From: Pseudomonas neustonica
GTDB lineage: Bacteria > Pseudomonadota > Gammaproteobacteria > Pseudomonadales > Pseudomonadaceae
Reading direction: 5' to 3'
Assembly (NCBI RefSeq): GCF_003797945.1
Contig: NZ_RKKU01000004.1
Location: 124,001-188,000, forward strand
Length of the DNA: 64,000 nucleotides
A program made the translations under genes and the position numbers. The notes beneath the pieces were generated by a model that was not told where the DNA came from, ran no database searches, and worked only from the letters and a program-made list of their open reading frames with translations. Below, piece after piece: positions 19,177 through 32,852 of the stretch. The first letter of the stretch is position 1; the number at the start of each line of letters is the position of its first letter.

Positions 19177-19949
19177 GTAGAATTCATCCTCAGGCGATTG
19201 TTGACCCGGCAGCCAGCCTGGCCGATGACGTTGAGGTTGGCCCCTGGAGCTTTATTGGTCCGGGCGTAGAGATTGCTGCTGGTACGCGTGTTGCCTCGCA
19301 CGTTGTCATCAAAGGCCCTACCACTATCGGTAAAGGCAACCGTATTTTTCAGTTTGCCTCAGTCGGTGAAGACTGCCAGGACAAAAAGTACAACGGTGAG
19401 CCAACGCGGCTGATCATCGGTGATAACAACGTCATACGCGAAGGCTGCACGCTGCACCGCGGTACTGTTCAGGATCAGGGCGTCACGCGCATTGGTAGCA
19501 ACAACCTGTTGATGGCGTATGTGCATGTGGCGCACGACTGCGTTGTGGGTGACGACATTATCATGGCCAATAACGCCACCATCGCCGGCCATGTTCATGT
19601 CGGCGATGGCGCCATCCTGGGCGGGTACACGACGGTTCATCAGTTTTGTCGCTTGGGTCCCTGGTCGATGAGTGCTGCCAATACGGCGGTGTTCAAGGAT
19701 ATCCCGGCGTTTGTCATGGTGAGCGGCAACCCGGCCAGTGCCCATGGTATGAATTTCGAGGGTATGCGTCGTCGCGGTTACTCTGCAGAGCTGGTAACGG
19801 CGCTGCGCCGCGCATATAAGCTGGTGTACCGCCAAGGTCGAACCTTGAAAGACGCCCTTGTTGAGCTGGAAGAATCAGCTGAACTATTCCCTGAGGTGGC
19901 GCTGTATCGCGACTCTATCCTGGCCTCCACGCGAGGCATCACCCGATAA
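19173..19949 (+). CDS. lpxA: UDP-N-acetylglucosamine O-acyltransferase LpxA
   Basis: LpxA performs the first, reversible acylation of lipid A synthesis. The 258-residue protein starts [20 protein letters not shown] at an ATG overlapping the fabZ stop. A beta-helix of hexapeptides covers about residues 1-190, and the catalytic His lies in [15 protein letters not shown]. The C-terminal helical domain carries [11 protein letters not shown]. The size matches E. coli LpxA (262). lpxB follows after a short gap. Confidence 0.97.
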   Translation: MSRIHPQAIVDPAASLADDVEVGPWSFIGPGVEIAAGTRVASHVVIKGPTTIGKGNRIFQFASVGEDCQDKKYNGEPTRLIIGDNNVIREGCTLHRGTVQDQGVTRIGSNNLLMAYVHVAHDCVVGDDIIMANNATIAGHVHVGDGAILGGYTTVHQFCRLGPWSMSAANTAVFKDIPAFVMVSGNPASAHGMNFEGMRRRGYSAELVTALRRAYKLVYRQGRTLKDALVELEESAELFPEVALYRDSILASTRGITR

Positions 19950-19967
19950 CCCGAGCGGGTCCCGTTG

Positions 19968-21137
19968 ATGCTGCACTCTGATAAACCCTTGTGTATCGCT
20001 CTGGTGGCTGGCGAGGCGTCGGGCGATACTTTGGGCTCAGGCCTTATAAAGGCACTGAAGCAACGCTTCCCCAACGCTCGTTTTATCGGTATCGGTGGGC
20101 CACGCATGCTCGCCGAAGGCATGCAGAGCCAGGTGCCTATGGAGCGGCTGTCAGTCATGGGGCTGGTCGAAGTGCTGGGGCGTTTGCGTGAATTGCTGCG
20201 TATTCGTCGCGACCTGGTCAGTTACCTGAAAGGCGAGAATCCTGACGTGTTCATCGGGATTGACGCGCCTGACTTTACACTCAATGTAGAACAGCAGCTG
20301 CGCGACGCCGGTATTCCTACCGTGCATTACGTGAGCCCCTCGGTGTGGGCCTGGCGTGAAAAACGGGTGCTGGGTATCCGCAAGTCGACTGATCTGATGC
20401 TCACTCTGTTTCCCTTCGAAGAAGAAGTCTATCGCCGCCACGAGGTTAGTGTCCGTTGTGTTGGGCATACGCTGGCTGATCAGATTCCACTGCAGCCTGA
20501 TCGTCGGGCTGCACGTGAGGCGCTGGGCTTACCGCAGGACAAGCGCATTCTTGCATTGCTGCCAGGTAGCCGTAATGGCGAGTTGCGCAAGCTGGGACGG
20601 CTGTTTCTGGATACCGCGGCCTGGTGTCAGGAGCGCGAGCCAGAGCTGTTATTTGTCATGCCCTGTGCCAGTTCCGAGCGACGCCAGCAGATGAATGACA
20701 TTCTGGCGGAAAGTGGGCTCGAACTTCCCTTAACCCTGTTTGATGGTCAGGCCCATGAGGTGCTGGCGGCTTGCGACGCAGTACTAATCGCCTCTGGCAC
20801 TGCCACGCTGGAAGCCATGCTGTTCAAACGCCCCATGGTCGTGGCTTATCGCATGGCCGGGCTGACGTTCCGCATTCTCAAGCGTCTGGTCAAGGTCGGA
20901 CACGTGTCGCTGCCCAACTTGTTGGCCGGGCGTGAAGTTGCCCCTGAGTTTCTGCAGGACGCCGCTACGCCAGAGGCGATGGGTGCGGCGTTGCTGGAGC
21001 GTTTACTGCCAACGCGTGAGCGTGAGGCGACGCAGCAGGTATTTGTCGAGTTGCACCACAGTCTGCGGCGTAATGCTGATCAGGCGGCGGCAGATGCTGT
21101 GTCGGAGCTGCTGAATACGCGAGGGCATTTGACGTGA
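19968..21137 (+). CDS. lpxB: Lipid-A-disaccharide synthase LpxB
   Basis: The GT-B-type glycosyltransferase condenses UDP-diacylglucosamine with lipid X. The 389-residue protein shows [17 protein letters not shown] at the N-terminus, [26 protein letters not shown] and [11 protein letters not shown], all diagnostic. I use the ATG at 19968; a TTG directly before it is an alternative. The end overlaps the rnhB start (GTGA at 21134-21137). Confidence 0.97.
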   Translation: MLHSDKPLCIALVAGEASGDTLGSGLIKALKQRFPNARFIGIGGPRMLAEGMQSQVPMERLSVMGLVEVLGRLRELLRIRRDLVSYLKGENPDVFIGIDAPDFTLNVEQQLRDAGIPTVHYVSPSVWAWREKRVLGIRKSTDLMLTLFPFEEEVYRRHEVSVRCVGHTLADQIPLQPDRRAAREALGLPQDKRILALLPGSRNGELRKLGRLFLDTAAWCQEREPELLFVMPCASSERRQQMNDILAESGLELPLTLFDGQAHEVLAACDAVLIASGTATLEAMLFKRPMVVAYRMAGLTFRILKRLVKVGHVSLPNLLAGREVAPEFLQDAATPEAMGAALLERLLPTREREATQQVFVELHHSLRRNADQAAADAVSELLNTRGHLT

Positions 21138-21736
21138 CGCAACTGATGATGGACTGGGTCGCTCCGGTTGACGGCGAGTTGGTGGCGGGCGTCGATGAAG
21201 TGGGACGCGGGCCACTCTGCGGGGCTGTGGTGACGGCGGCGGTGATTCTTGATCCAAGCCGTCCGATAGCCGGCTTGAACGACTCGAAAAAATTGACCGA
21301 GGCTCGGCGTGAGGCCCTGTTTCCATTGATACAGCAACAGGCATTGGCTTGGTGTATTGCACGCGCCGAGGTGGATGAGATTGATGAGCTGAATATTTTG
21401 CACGCCACCATGCTGGCCATGCAGCGCGCTGTTGCGGGTTTGTCGCTCCGCCCCGATCTGGTATTGATCGATGGTAATCGCTGCCCTGCATTACCCATGC
21501 GCAGTGAGCCGGTGATCAAGGGCGATAGTCGCGTACCAGCCATTGCAGCGGCCTCCATATTGGCTAAAGTCGCGCGTGACCGTGAGATGCAACTGCTGGA
21601 TCAGCAATATCCTGGCTACGGTATTGCCAAGCATAAGGGTTATCCTACGCCGGTCCATTTGCAGGCATTGCGCGACCTGGGGGCTACCCCCATTCACCGG
21701 CGCTCTTTCGCGCCTGTGCGAGCGGTGCTGGTTTAG
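21134..21736 (+). CDS. rnhB: Ribonuclease HII
   Basis: It cleaves RNA in RNA-DNA hybrids and initiates removal of misincorporated ribonucleotides. The 200-residue protein has the acidic active-site motif [17 protein letters not shown] (DEVGRG) and DGNRCP, with a further Asp in [10 protein letters not shown]. It starts at a GTG overlapping the lpxB stop. The lpxB-rnhB-dnaE order is conserved in gammaproteobacteria and places repair beside the replicative polymerase. Confidence 0.97.
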   Translation: MTQLMMDWVAPVDGELVAGVDEVGRGPLCGAVVTAAVILDPSRPIAGLNDSKKLTEARREALFPLIQQQALAWCIARAEVDEIDELNILHATMLAMQRAVAGLSLRPDLVLIDGNRCPALPMRSEPVIKGDSRVPAIAAASILAKVARDREMQLLDQQYPGYGIAKHKGYPTPVHLQALRDLGATPIHRRSFAPVRAVLV

Positions 21737-21827
21737 CATCGCACTTGTGCTCTCTGCGTCTGGTCGCCAGCTTCCCCCCTAGTTACAATCAGCGGTCTTG
21801 CCGCTTGCCCTCTGAAACAGGATTTAT

Positions 21828-24800
21828 ATGAGCTTTTCCTTCGTTCACCTGCGTGTCCATAGCGAGTACTCACTGGTCGATGGTCTGGTCAAGGTCAAAC
21901 CCTTGATCAAGTCAGTGGTGGACAACGGGATGCCCGCAGTTGCCGTGACCGACCAAAACAATATGTGCAGCCTGGTCAAGTTTTATCGCGGCGCCATGAG
22001 TGCGGGCATCAAGCCGATTTCTGGTGTGGACCTGTGGGTGCTGGGCGGTGAGGACGATAGTCAACTGACGCGCATGACGTTGCTGTCGATGAACAAAGAA
22101 GGTTATCGCAACCTGACCGAACTTATCTCCCGTGGCTACACCGAGGGCCAGCGCAACGGCTTGGTGACGATTCGCCGGGAGTGGATTGCTGAGGCGAGCG
22201 AGGGCGTGATCGCCTTGTCGGGTGCCAAAGAGGGCGAGATCGGCTTGGCGCTGTTGTCCAACTCGCCCGCCGCGGCAGACGATCTGCTGGATTACTGGAT
22301 GGGGGTTTTCCCCGGCCGTTTTTATCTTGAGCTGCAGCGTACCAGCCGCGTCAATGATGAAGAGCACTTGCACGCAGCGGTGGCCTTGGGTATCCGCAAG
22401 GGCTGTCCAGTGGTTGCGACCAATGATGTGCGCTTTATCCGCCGCGAGGATTTCGAAGCGCACGAGACGCGAGTGTGCATTGGTGAGGGGCGCGTGTTGG
22501 GGGATCCTCGGCGTACGCAGCAGTATAGTGAAGAGCAGTACCTGAAGACACCGGAGGAGATGGCTGAGCTGTTCGCCGATATCCCCGAGGCGTTGGAGAA
22601 TAGCGTCGAGATTGCCAAGCGCTGCAATATCGACGTGCAGCTGGGCAAACACTTTTTGCCCGACTTTCCGATCCCGGACGGCATGACCATCGAGGAATTC
22701 CTCAACAAGGTCTCGTTTGAAGGTTTGGAGGAGCGGCTCAAGGTGATCTTGCCGCCGGGCACCGAGGATTATGAGGCCAAGCGTCAGGTCTACATTGATC
22801 GCCTGAACTTCGAGCTGAAGATCATCAATCAGATGGGTTTTCCCGGTTACTTCCTGATCGTCATGGACTTTATCAAGTGGGCCAAGGGCAATGGCGTGCC
22901 GGTTGGTCCCGGTCGTGGTTCCGGAGCAGGCTCGCTGGTGGCCTACTCGCTGTTGATTACCGACCTTGATCCCTTGGCCTATGACCTGCTGTTCGAGCGC
23001 TTTCTTAACCCGGAACGGGTATCCATGCCCGACTTTGACGTCGACTTCTGCATGGAGGGGCGCGATCGGGTAATCGAGTATGTGGCCGATATGTACGGTC
23101 GTAATGCGGTATCGCAGATCATTACCTTCGGTACTATGGCGGCCAAGGCCGTAGTGCGCGATGTGGCGCGAGTGCAAGGCAAGTCTTATGGCTTGGCCGA
23201 CAAGCTGTCAAAAATGATTCCTTTTGAAGTCGGCATGACGCTGACCAAGGGCTATGAGCAGGAAGAGATCCTGCGCGATTTTCTGGCCGGAGATGAAGAG
23301 GCCCAGGAAATCTGGGACATGGCGCTCAAGCTTGAAGGTATAACCCGTAACGTGGGTAAGCACGCCGGTGGTGTTGTTATTGCACCGACCAAGCTGACCG
23401 ATTTCTCGCCGCTTTATTGTGATGAAGCTGGTGGCGGTCTGGTAACGCAGTTTGATAAGGACGACGTCGAGGCGGCTGGCCTGGTCAAGTTCGACTTTTT
23501 GGGTCTGCGGACGCTGACCATCATCAAGTGGGCGATGGAAACCATCAACCGGGAGCAGGCAAAGCAGGGCCTGGAGCCGCTCAATATCGACTTTATCCCA
23601 CTGGATGACGCGCCGACTTATCACATGCTGCAAAAGGCGGAGACCACAGCGGTTTTCCAGCTCGAGTCACGCGGCATGAAGGAGCTGATCAAAAAGCTCA
23701 AGCCGGACTGTCTGGAGGACATGATCGCACTGGTAGCCCTGTTCCGCCCGGGGCCACTGCAATCGGGCATGGTGGACGACTTCATCAACCGTAAGCACGG
23801 GCGTGAAGTGGTTTCCTATCCGCATCCGAATTACCAGTATGCAGGGCTCGAACCGGTTTTGAAGCCAACCTACGGCATCATTCTGTATCAGGAACAGGTG
23901 ATGCAGATTGCACAGGTGATGGCGGGTTATACCCTGGGTGGCGCAGATATGCTGCGCCGCGCCATGGGTAAGAAAAAGCCGGAAGAAATGGCCAAGCAGC
24001 GTGGCGGCTTTATCGAGGGTTGCGCTAATAATGGTATTAGTGGTGATCTGGCAGGTAATATCTTTGATCTGGTAGAGAAGTTTGCGGGTTATGGTTTTAA
24101 CAAATCGCACTCGGCTGCCTACGGCTTGCTCTCTTATCAAACGGCCTGGCTGAAGGCACATTACCCGGCGCCTTTCATGGCGGCGGTCTTGTCGGCGGAT
24201 ATGCACAACACCGACAAGGTGGTGACCCTGATCGAAGAGTGTCGCAGCATGAAAGTGCGCATTCAGCCGCCCAACGTCAACGTGTCGGAATACAAGTTCA
24301 CGGTCGATGAAGCCGGTGATGTGGTTTACGGTTTGGGTGCTATCAAAGGCGTGGGTGAAGGGCCGGTCGAGACCATAGTGCAGACCCGTGCGGCCGGTGA
24401 GACCTTTATTGATCTTTTTGATTTCTGCGCCAAGGTTGACCACAAACGCATTAACAAGCGGGTTATGGAGGCCTTGATTCGTTCGGGTGCGCTGGACTCG
24501 CTGGGTCCGTTTTACGATGCCGATGAAGCGGTCTATTTGAAGCAGGTGGATCGCAATCGTGCTGCCTTGATGGCGGCCATGGAAGAAGCCATGGCGTCTG
24601 CTGAGCAGACTGCCAAGAGTGCTGACAGTGGCCACGATGATCTGTTTGGTGAGCTGCTTGGGCCGTCGACCGTGCGTGACGTCTATGAGTCTTACCGCAA
24701 GGCACGTGAGTGGACCTTCAAGGAACGCTTGCGCGGCGAGAAGGATACCCTGGGGCTGTATCTGACCGGTCATCCGATTGATGAGTACGAGCGTGAAATT

Positions 24801-25352
24801 CGGCGTTTTGCCCGTCAGCGCATTCTGGATCTGAGGCCCTCGCGTGAGAGTCAGACCATCGCCGGTCTGGTGTTTGATCTGCGCGTGATGAAAAGCAAGC
24901 GCGGCGACAAGGTTGGGTTTGTGACCCTGGATGATCGTTCGGCGCGGATTGAGGTCTCACTGTTTGCCGAGGCCTATCAGAATGCGCAGGCGCTACTGCA
25001 GAAGGATGCATTGCTGGTGGTCGAAGGTGAAGTGGCGCTGGACGATTTTTCCGGCGGTCTGCGTATGCGCGCCAAGCGTGTCATGAGCCTGGAGGAGGCT
25101 CGCACCAGTCTGCTCGATAGCGTTCGAGTCTGCCTGGATACCACTCGGCATAGCGAGCAGGCGCTGGCTAAAATGGCCAGCCTGTTTCAGCAGTATCGTG
25201 GTGGTTGTGCGGTGACGGTAGAGCTTCAGCGACCCGATTCGAGCGCTGTTTTAAAGCTGGGTGAGCAGTGGCGAGTCGAGCCTGCAGACGATCTAGTACA
25301 GAGTTTGCGTGACCAGTTGGGTAAAGACAGCGTCTCTTTGCACTATAGATGA
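21828..25352 (+). CDS. dnaE: DNA polymerase III alpha subunit (replicative)
   Basis: The 1174-residue catalytic subunit of the replicase has an N-terminal PHP domain (FVHLRVHSEYSLVDGLV). The polymerase core contains GPGRGSGAGSLVAYSL and the catalytic Asp pair in PDFDVDFC. A helix-hairpin-helix region, an OB fold (about 1000-1080) and a C-terminal tau-binding region follow. The length fits DnaE1 (E. coli 1160). A second alpha subunit, dnaE2, lies at 34884, so the window holds both the accurate and the error-prone enzyme. Confidence 0.98.
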   Translation: MSFSFVHLRVHSEYSLVDGLVKVKPLIKSVVDNGMPAVAVTDQNNMCSLVKFYRGAMSAGIKPISGVDLWVLGGEDDSQLTRMTLLSMNKEGYRNLTELISRGYTEGQRNGLVTIRREWIAEASEGVIALSGAKEGEIGLALLSNSPAAADDLLDYWMGVFPGRFYLELQRTSRVNDEEHLHAAVALGIRKGCPVVATNDVRFIRREDFEAHETRVCIGEGRVLGDPRRTQQYSEEQYLKTPEEMAELFADIPEALENSVEIAKRCNIDVQLGKHFLPDFPIPDGMTIEEFLNKVSFEGLEERLKVILPPGTEDYEAKRQVYIDRLNFELKIINQMGFPGYFLIVMDFIKWAKGNGVPVGPGRGSGAGSLVAYSLLITDLDPLAYDLLFERFLNPERVSMPDFDVDFCMEGRDRVIEYVADMYGRNAVSQIITFGTMAAKAVVRDVARVQGKSYGLADKLSKMIPFEVGMTLTKGYEQEEILRDFLAGDEEAQEIWDMALKLEGITRNVGKHAGGVVIAPTKLTDFSPLYCDEAGGGLVTQFDKDDVEAAGLVKFDFLGLRTLTIIKWAMETINREQAKQGLEPLNIDFIPLDDAPTYHMLQKAETTAVFQLESRGMKELIKKLKPDCLEDMIALVALFRPGPLQSGMVDDFINRKHGREVVSYPHPNYQYAGLEPVLKPTYGIILYQEQVMQIAQVMAGYTLGGADMLRRAMGKKKPEEMAKQRGGFIEGCANNGISGDLAGNIFDLVEKFAGYGFNKSHSAAYGLLSYQTAWLKAHYPAPFMAAVLSADMHNTDKVVTLIEECRSMKVRIQPPNVNVSEYKFTVDEAGDVVYGLGAIKGVGEGPVETIVQTRAAGETFIDLFDFCAKVDHKRINKRVMEALIRSGALDSLGPFYDADEAVYLKQVDRNRAALMAAMEEAMASAEQTAKSADSGHDDLFGELLGPSTVRDVYESYRKAREWTFKERLRGEKDTLGLYLTGHPIDEYEREIRRFARQRILDLRPSRESQTIAGLVFDLRVMKSKRGDKVGFVTLDDRSARIEVSLFAEAYQNAQALLQKDALLVVEGEVALDDFSGGLRMRAKRVMSLEEARTSLLDSVRVCLDTTRHSEQALAKMASLFQQYRGGCAVTVELQRPDSSAVLKLGEQWRVEPADDLVQSLRDQLGKDSVSLHYR

Positions 25353-25447
25353 TGGGAGTGAGGGTGCTCGACGAGCGCCCGGCAATCCCGTAAGGTAAAA
25401 ACAAAATTTAGATGCCCGCGTTGGGCGAAAGCGGACGATGGATGCCT

Positions 25448-26404
25448 ATGAGCAACAGCCAGAAATACTTGGGGTTTGAACAGCCAATCGCGGATCTGCA
25501 GGCCAAGATCGAAGAATTGCGTCTGGTCGGCAGTGATAATTCGCTTAATATCACCGAAGAAATCACCAAACTGCAGGACAAGAGCAAGTCTCTGACCGAA
25601 AGCATTTTTGGTAACCTGAGCAGCTGGCAGATCGCGCAGATGGCTCGTCATCCTCAGCGTCCCTACACGTTGGATTACATCAAAGCCATTTTCACCGACT
25701 TTGAAGAGCTGCACGGCGACCGACACTTTGCCGATGATGCCGCCATCGTGGGCGGTGTTGCCCGCCTGGACGGTCGCCCGATTATGGTGATCGGCCACCA
25801 GAAAGGCCGCGACGTGAAGGAGAAGGTGCGCCGTAACTTTGGTATGCCCAAACCTGAAGGCTATCGCAAGGCCTGCCGTTTGATGGAAATGGCCGAGCGT
25901 TTCAAGATGCCGATCGTTACCTTTATTGATACCCCCGGTGCCTATCCGGGTATTGATGCAGAGGAGCGTGGCCAGAGCGAGGCGATTGCCTGGAATCTGC
26001 AAGTGATGGCGCGGTTGAAAACACCGATTATCGCTACCGTGATTGGCGAGGGTGGCTCTGGTGGTGCCTTGGCTATCGGCGTTTGTGACCACCTGATGAT
26101 GCTGCAATACTCGACTTATGCCGTTATTTCGCCCGAAGGCTGTGCGTCCATTCTGTGGAAAAGCGCTGAGCGTGCTGCCGACGCAGCTGAGGCCATGGGT
26201 ATTACCGCTACGCGTCTGAAGGAGTTGGGATTGGTTGACAGCCTTATTCCTGAACCATTGGGCGGTGCGCATCGTGCTCCGCAAGAAACCGCAGAGCGAA
26301 TCAAGGCTCAGTTACTGACCGAGCTGGACAAGTTGCAGGCGCTGTCTGACGAAGATCTGCTGGAAAGCCGCTATGAGCGTCTGATGGCTTTCGGTATCAA
26401 GTAA
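25448..26404 (+). CDS. accA: Acetyl-CoA carboxylase carboxyltransferase subunit alpha
   Basis: The 318-residue AccA, with AccD, transfers CO2 from carboxybiotin to acetyl-CoA to give malonyl-CoA. It begins [20 protein letters not shown] at the third in-frame ATG (25448), which matches family N-termini; ATGs at 25412 and 25442 would add unrelated residues. Crotonase-fold motifs are [18 protein letters not shown] and [16 protein letters not shown]. It lies between dnaE and tilS, as in pseudomonads. Confidence 0.97.
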   Translation: MSNSQKYLGFEQPIADLQAKIEELRLVGSDNSLNITEEITKLQDKSKSLTESIFGNLSSWQIAQMARHPQRPYTLDYIKAIFTDFEELHGDRHFADDAAIVGGVARLDGRPIMVIGHQKGRDVKEKVRRNFGMPKPEGYRKACRLMEMAERFKMPIVTFIDTPGAYPGIDAEERGQSEAIAWNLQVMARLKTPIIATVIGEGGSGGALAIGVCDHLMMLQYSTYAVISPEGCASILWKSAERAADAAEAMGITATRLKELGLVDSLIPEPLGGAHRAPQETAERIKAQLLTELDKLQALSDEDLLESRYERLMAFGIK

Positions 26405-26405
26405 T

Positions 26406-27722
26406 ATGTTTACCTTGCAAGGGCTGCAGCAGCAGCTCGGCCCTTGTATGAATTCATCCGCCTGGATTGTTGGTTTGTCCGGCGGTTTGGATTCCATGGT
26501 GTTGCTCGATGCGCTGGTGCAATTACGTGACCAGCTGATTCTCCCCCCTCTATCCGCTATGCATATTCACCACGGACTCAGTGCCGAGGCGGACGCGTGG
26601 GTGGCGTTCTGTGAGCAGGAGTGCGCCAAGCGCGGCGTTGAGCTTTACGTTGAGCGTGTTCAGCTGGCGCCGGGGGCAAGCATTGAAGAGGCGGCGCGTA
26701 GTGCTCGTTACCAGGCATTTGCCGTGCATCTGCCAGCGGGAGCGACGCTATTGCTGGCACATCATCGTGACGATCAGCTGGAGACGCTGCTGTTTCGCAT
26801 GATGCGTGGCACCGGGCTACGCGGTCTGGCGGGTATGCCGGCACAGCGGCAACTGGCTGCTGGACAGCTGTTGCGGCCATTGCTGCCTTGGCGTCGCCGG
26901 GATCTGGAGCTATGGGCGCGTGAGCATGGGCTGGCCTGGATTGAAGATCCGGCGAACCGCGATCCACGTTTTGCTCGCACTGCGCTGCGGCACCAGTTGT
27001 TGCCGGCACTACGCGATGGCTGGCCACAGGCAGAAGAGGGCCTGTTGCGCCTGGCGGGGCACGCCGGTGAGGCGAATGAGTTATTGGATGAGCGTGCGGC
27101 GGAGGATTTGAGTGCGACGTCCAAGCCACTGAATGATGTCTGGTTGCGGCATTGGCCTAGCTTGGACATGGACGCACTTAGTGCGTTGTCGCCGGCCCGC
27201 CAGCGTAATCTGCTGCGCTACTGGCTAGCTGCGCAGGGTGCATTATTACCGGCGTCGCGGAGACTGGATGAGTGGCTGGGTCAGTTGGCGGCGGCGACCG
27301 ACAGCCAGCCGCAGATCGATCTTGGCGAATACCGCTTATACCGTTCGTCAGGTCGCTTGTGGTTTGTGCGCACCGACTGGCCTTCGGCTGGTGTGCCGCA
27401 GGCCTGTACACAATCCGCTGTGCAGTTATTAGCGGGCGGTAATGGTTTGCTCCATCTGGCGTTAGCCAGCGCCAGTGCTGGCCCCTGGCATATTCGCTAT
27501 CGGCAGGGCGGCGAGCATATCTGTCTGCCTGGGCGTGGCAAGCAATCGTTGAAGCACCTGTTTCAGCAGGCGCAGATACCTGTTTGGCTGCGTCCCTGTA
27601 TCCCCTTGCTATACTGCGCTGATGAGCTGGTTTCGGTTGCAGGACGCTGGAACGCCGAGCCAGCTGTGACTGGCGACGAGCAAAGCGGTTTTACGGTCAG
27701 TTGGGAGCCTGTTTCGGATTGA
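26406..27722 (+). CDS. tilS: tRNA(Ile)-lysidine synthetase
   Basis: TilS converts C34 of the CAU-anticodon tRNA-Ile to lysidine so that it reads AUA. The PP-loop motif SGGLDS is at residues 25-30. LLAHHRDDQLETLLFRMMRGTGLRG is the continuing catalytic region, and the C-terminal TilS domains cover about 240-438. The ATG is one base past the accA stop. The protein has the usual gammaproteobacterial length (E. coli 432). Confidence 0.96.
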   Translation: MFTLQGLQQQLGPCMNSSAWIVGLSGGLDSMVLLDALVQLRDQLILPPLSAMHIHHGLSAEADAWVAFCEQECAKRGVELYVERVQLAPGASIEEAARSARYQAFAVHLPAGATLLLAHHRDDQLETLLFRMMRGTGLRGLAGMPAQRQLAAGQLLRPLLPWRRRDLELWAREHGLAWIEDPANRDPRFARTALRHQLLPALRDGWPQAEEGLLRLAGHAGEANELLDERAAEDLSATSKPLNDVWLRHWPSLDMDALSALSPARQRNLLRYWLAAQGALLPASRRLDEWLGQLAAATDSQPQIDLGEYRLYRSSGRLWFVRTDWPSAGVPQACTQSAVQLLAGGNGLLHLALASASAGPWHIRYRQGGEHICLPGRGKQSLKHLFQQAQIPVWLRPCIPLLYCADELVSVAGRWNAEPAVTGDEQSGFTVSWEPVSD

Positions 27723-27821
27723 GCAAGTCGGGGCTGTCTGGTATCCTGACTTCCCATCTTGACGAGACTTTGGAAGCGCCTCCCGCTTCTGCAGACTCCC
27801 TTCGATTCCCCGCGGCATTAG

Positions 27822-30344
<2,523 letters not shown>

Positions 30345-30378
30345 GCCTTTACCCCGATTACCCGTTATATGGAGCTAG

Positions 30379-31677
<1,299 letters not shown>

Positions 31678-31731
31678 AGTTGAGCAGGGGGACAGACGTC
31701 TCCCTGCCAGCCTTGCAGGAGTATCGATATT

Positions 31732-32004
31732 GTGAAATGGCTATGGCTAGGTGCTTTGGTTTTGTTGGCTGGCCTACAATATCGCCTGTGGGTTGGTGAA
31801 GGCAGCCTGGCGCATGTGGCGCAGCTTAAACAACAGATTGCCGGCCAGGAGCGCGAGAACGAACAGTTGCTGGAGCGTAACCGTGTGCTCACAGCTGAAG
31901 TTATCGAGCTCAAGCAAGGTGTTGAAACCGTCGAAGAGCGTGCCCGACATGAGTTGGGTATGGTCAAGCAGGGTGAAACCCTGTTTCAGTTAAGCGGCGA
32001 ATAA
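31732..32004 (+). CDS. ftsB: Cell division protein FtsB
   Basis: The 90-residue bitopic protein joins FtsL and FtsQ at the septum. It has one N-terminal TM segment (about residues 2-20) and then a periplasmic leucine-zipper coiled coil (HVAQLKQQIAGQERENEQLL, continuing to about residue 70). The conserved end ARHELGMVKQGETLFQL follows. The start is a GTG at 31732, preceded by AGGAG. Position between eno and ispD is the conserved place for ftsB. Confidence 0.95.
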   Translation: MKWLWLGALVLLAGLQYRLWVGEGSLAHVAQLKQQIAGQERENEQLLERNRVLTAEVIELKQGVETVEERARHELGMVKQGETLFQLSGE

Positions 32005-32009
32005 TTGCT

Positions 32010-32699
32010 GTGACACTTCCTTTCTGGGTGGTACTGCCAGCGGCCGGCGTCGGTTCGCGTATGCAGGCAGACCGGCCAAAGCAGTACCTTCTCTGGGGTC
32101 AGCGCACCCTGATTGAACATACCCTGGATTGCTTTCTTGATCAGCCCGGTCTGAGTGGGCTGGTTGTGGCATTGTCGGCCGCTGATGACTGGTGGGATGA
32201 GCTGCCCTGCGCTCGTGACTCACGTATCACTCGCACGGCAGGTGGGCGCGAGCGAGCCGACTCGGTACTCAAGGGTTTGCTGGCGCTGCGCCAGCTTGGC
32301 GCCGTCGATGCCGACTGGGTGTTGGTCCACGATGCTGCTCGCCCCAATCTGACTGACAGTGATCTGCAGAAGTTGATTCATACCCTGGCCGACGATCCGG
32401 TAGGTGGTCTATTGGCCGTTCCGGTACGTGACACCCTGAAGCAGGTGGGCGATGACGGCCGAGTCAGCGCTACGCCAGATCGCTCCTTGTTCTGGCAGGC
32501 GTATACGCCACAGATGTTCCGTCTGGGCGCGCTGCAGCAAGCCCTCACGGATGCCCTTGCAGCTGGTGCTAGCATTACCGATGAAGCTTCCGCGATGGAG
32601 TGGGCCGGCATGGCGCCGCTACTGGTGGAAGGGCGTGCGGATAACATCAAGGTAACCCGCCCCGAGGATCTGGAGTGGCTGGCGCACCGCCAACACTGA
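32010..32699 (+). CDS. ispD: 2-C-methyl-D-erythritol 4-phosphate cytidylyltransferase
   Basis: IspD converts MEP and CTP to CDP-ME in isoprenoid synthesis. The 229-residue protein has the nucleotide loop LPAAGVGSRMQADRPKQYL and the VLVHDAARPNLT motif. It starts at a GTG five bases after the ftsB stop. In most gammaproteobacteria ispF follows soon after; here the next genes are the imuA-imuB-dnaE2 cassette and no ispF is in the window. Confidence 0.96.
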   Translation: MTLPFWVVLPAAGVGSRMQADRPKQYLLWGQRTLIEHTLDCFLDQPGLSGLVVALSAADDWWDELPCARDSRITRTAGGRERADSVLKGLLALRQLGAVDADWVLVHDAARPNLTDSDLQKLIHTLADDPVGGLLAVPVRDTLKQVGDDGRVSATPDRSLFWQAYTPQMFRLGALQQALTDALAAGASITDEASAMEWAGMAPLLVEGRADNIKVTRPEDLEWLAHRQH

Positions 32700-32795
32700 T
32701 CTTTATCTGTCTTTCTTCCCCCCGCTATTGGTTTGCCTGGTCAATGTTGACCAACCATTGGTCGTTCCTGTTGTTTACCGATTGACCGCCTGTCT

Positions 32796-32830
32796 TTGAA
32801 TAAATATGCTGTACAGATATACAGTATATT
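32796..32830 (+). promoter_or_regulatory. SOS promoter and LexA box of imuA-imuB-dnaE2
   Basis: CTGTACAGATATACAG at 32809-32824 fits the gammaproteobacterial LexA consensus CTGT-N8-ACAG exactly, and flanking AT bases extend the palindrome. TTGAAT (32796-32801) and TATACA (32818-32823), 16 bases apart, form a plausible promoter whose -10 lies inside the box. LexA bound here would block polymerase directly. The imuA Shine-Dalgarno AGGAGGTGG follows at about 32841. Confidence 0.9.
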
Positions 32831-32852
32831 GCATCCAGACAGGAGGTGGTCG

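Noticed and set aside
21912-23177. Long open frame of 421 codons opposite dnaE
   Set aside because: Antisense to a clear dnaE. The translation is low-complexity and His/Gln-rich with no family motif. Long antisense frames are common in such coding DNA.
23667-24773. 368-codon frame opposite dnaE
   Set aside because: Same kind of shadow frame; no independent support.
25397-25406. AANAANAA match upstream of accA
   Set aside because: A single match about 45 bases before the start of an essential gene; likely chance.
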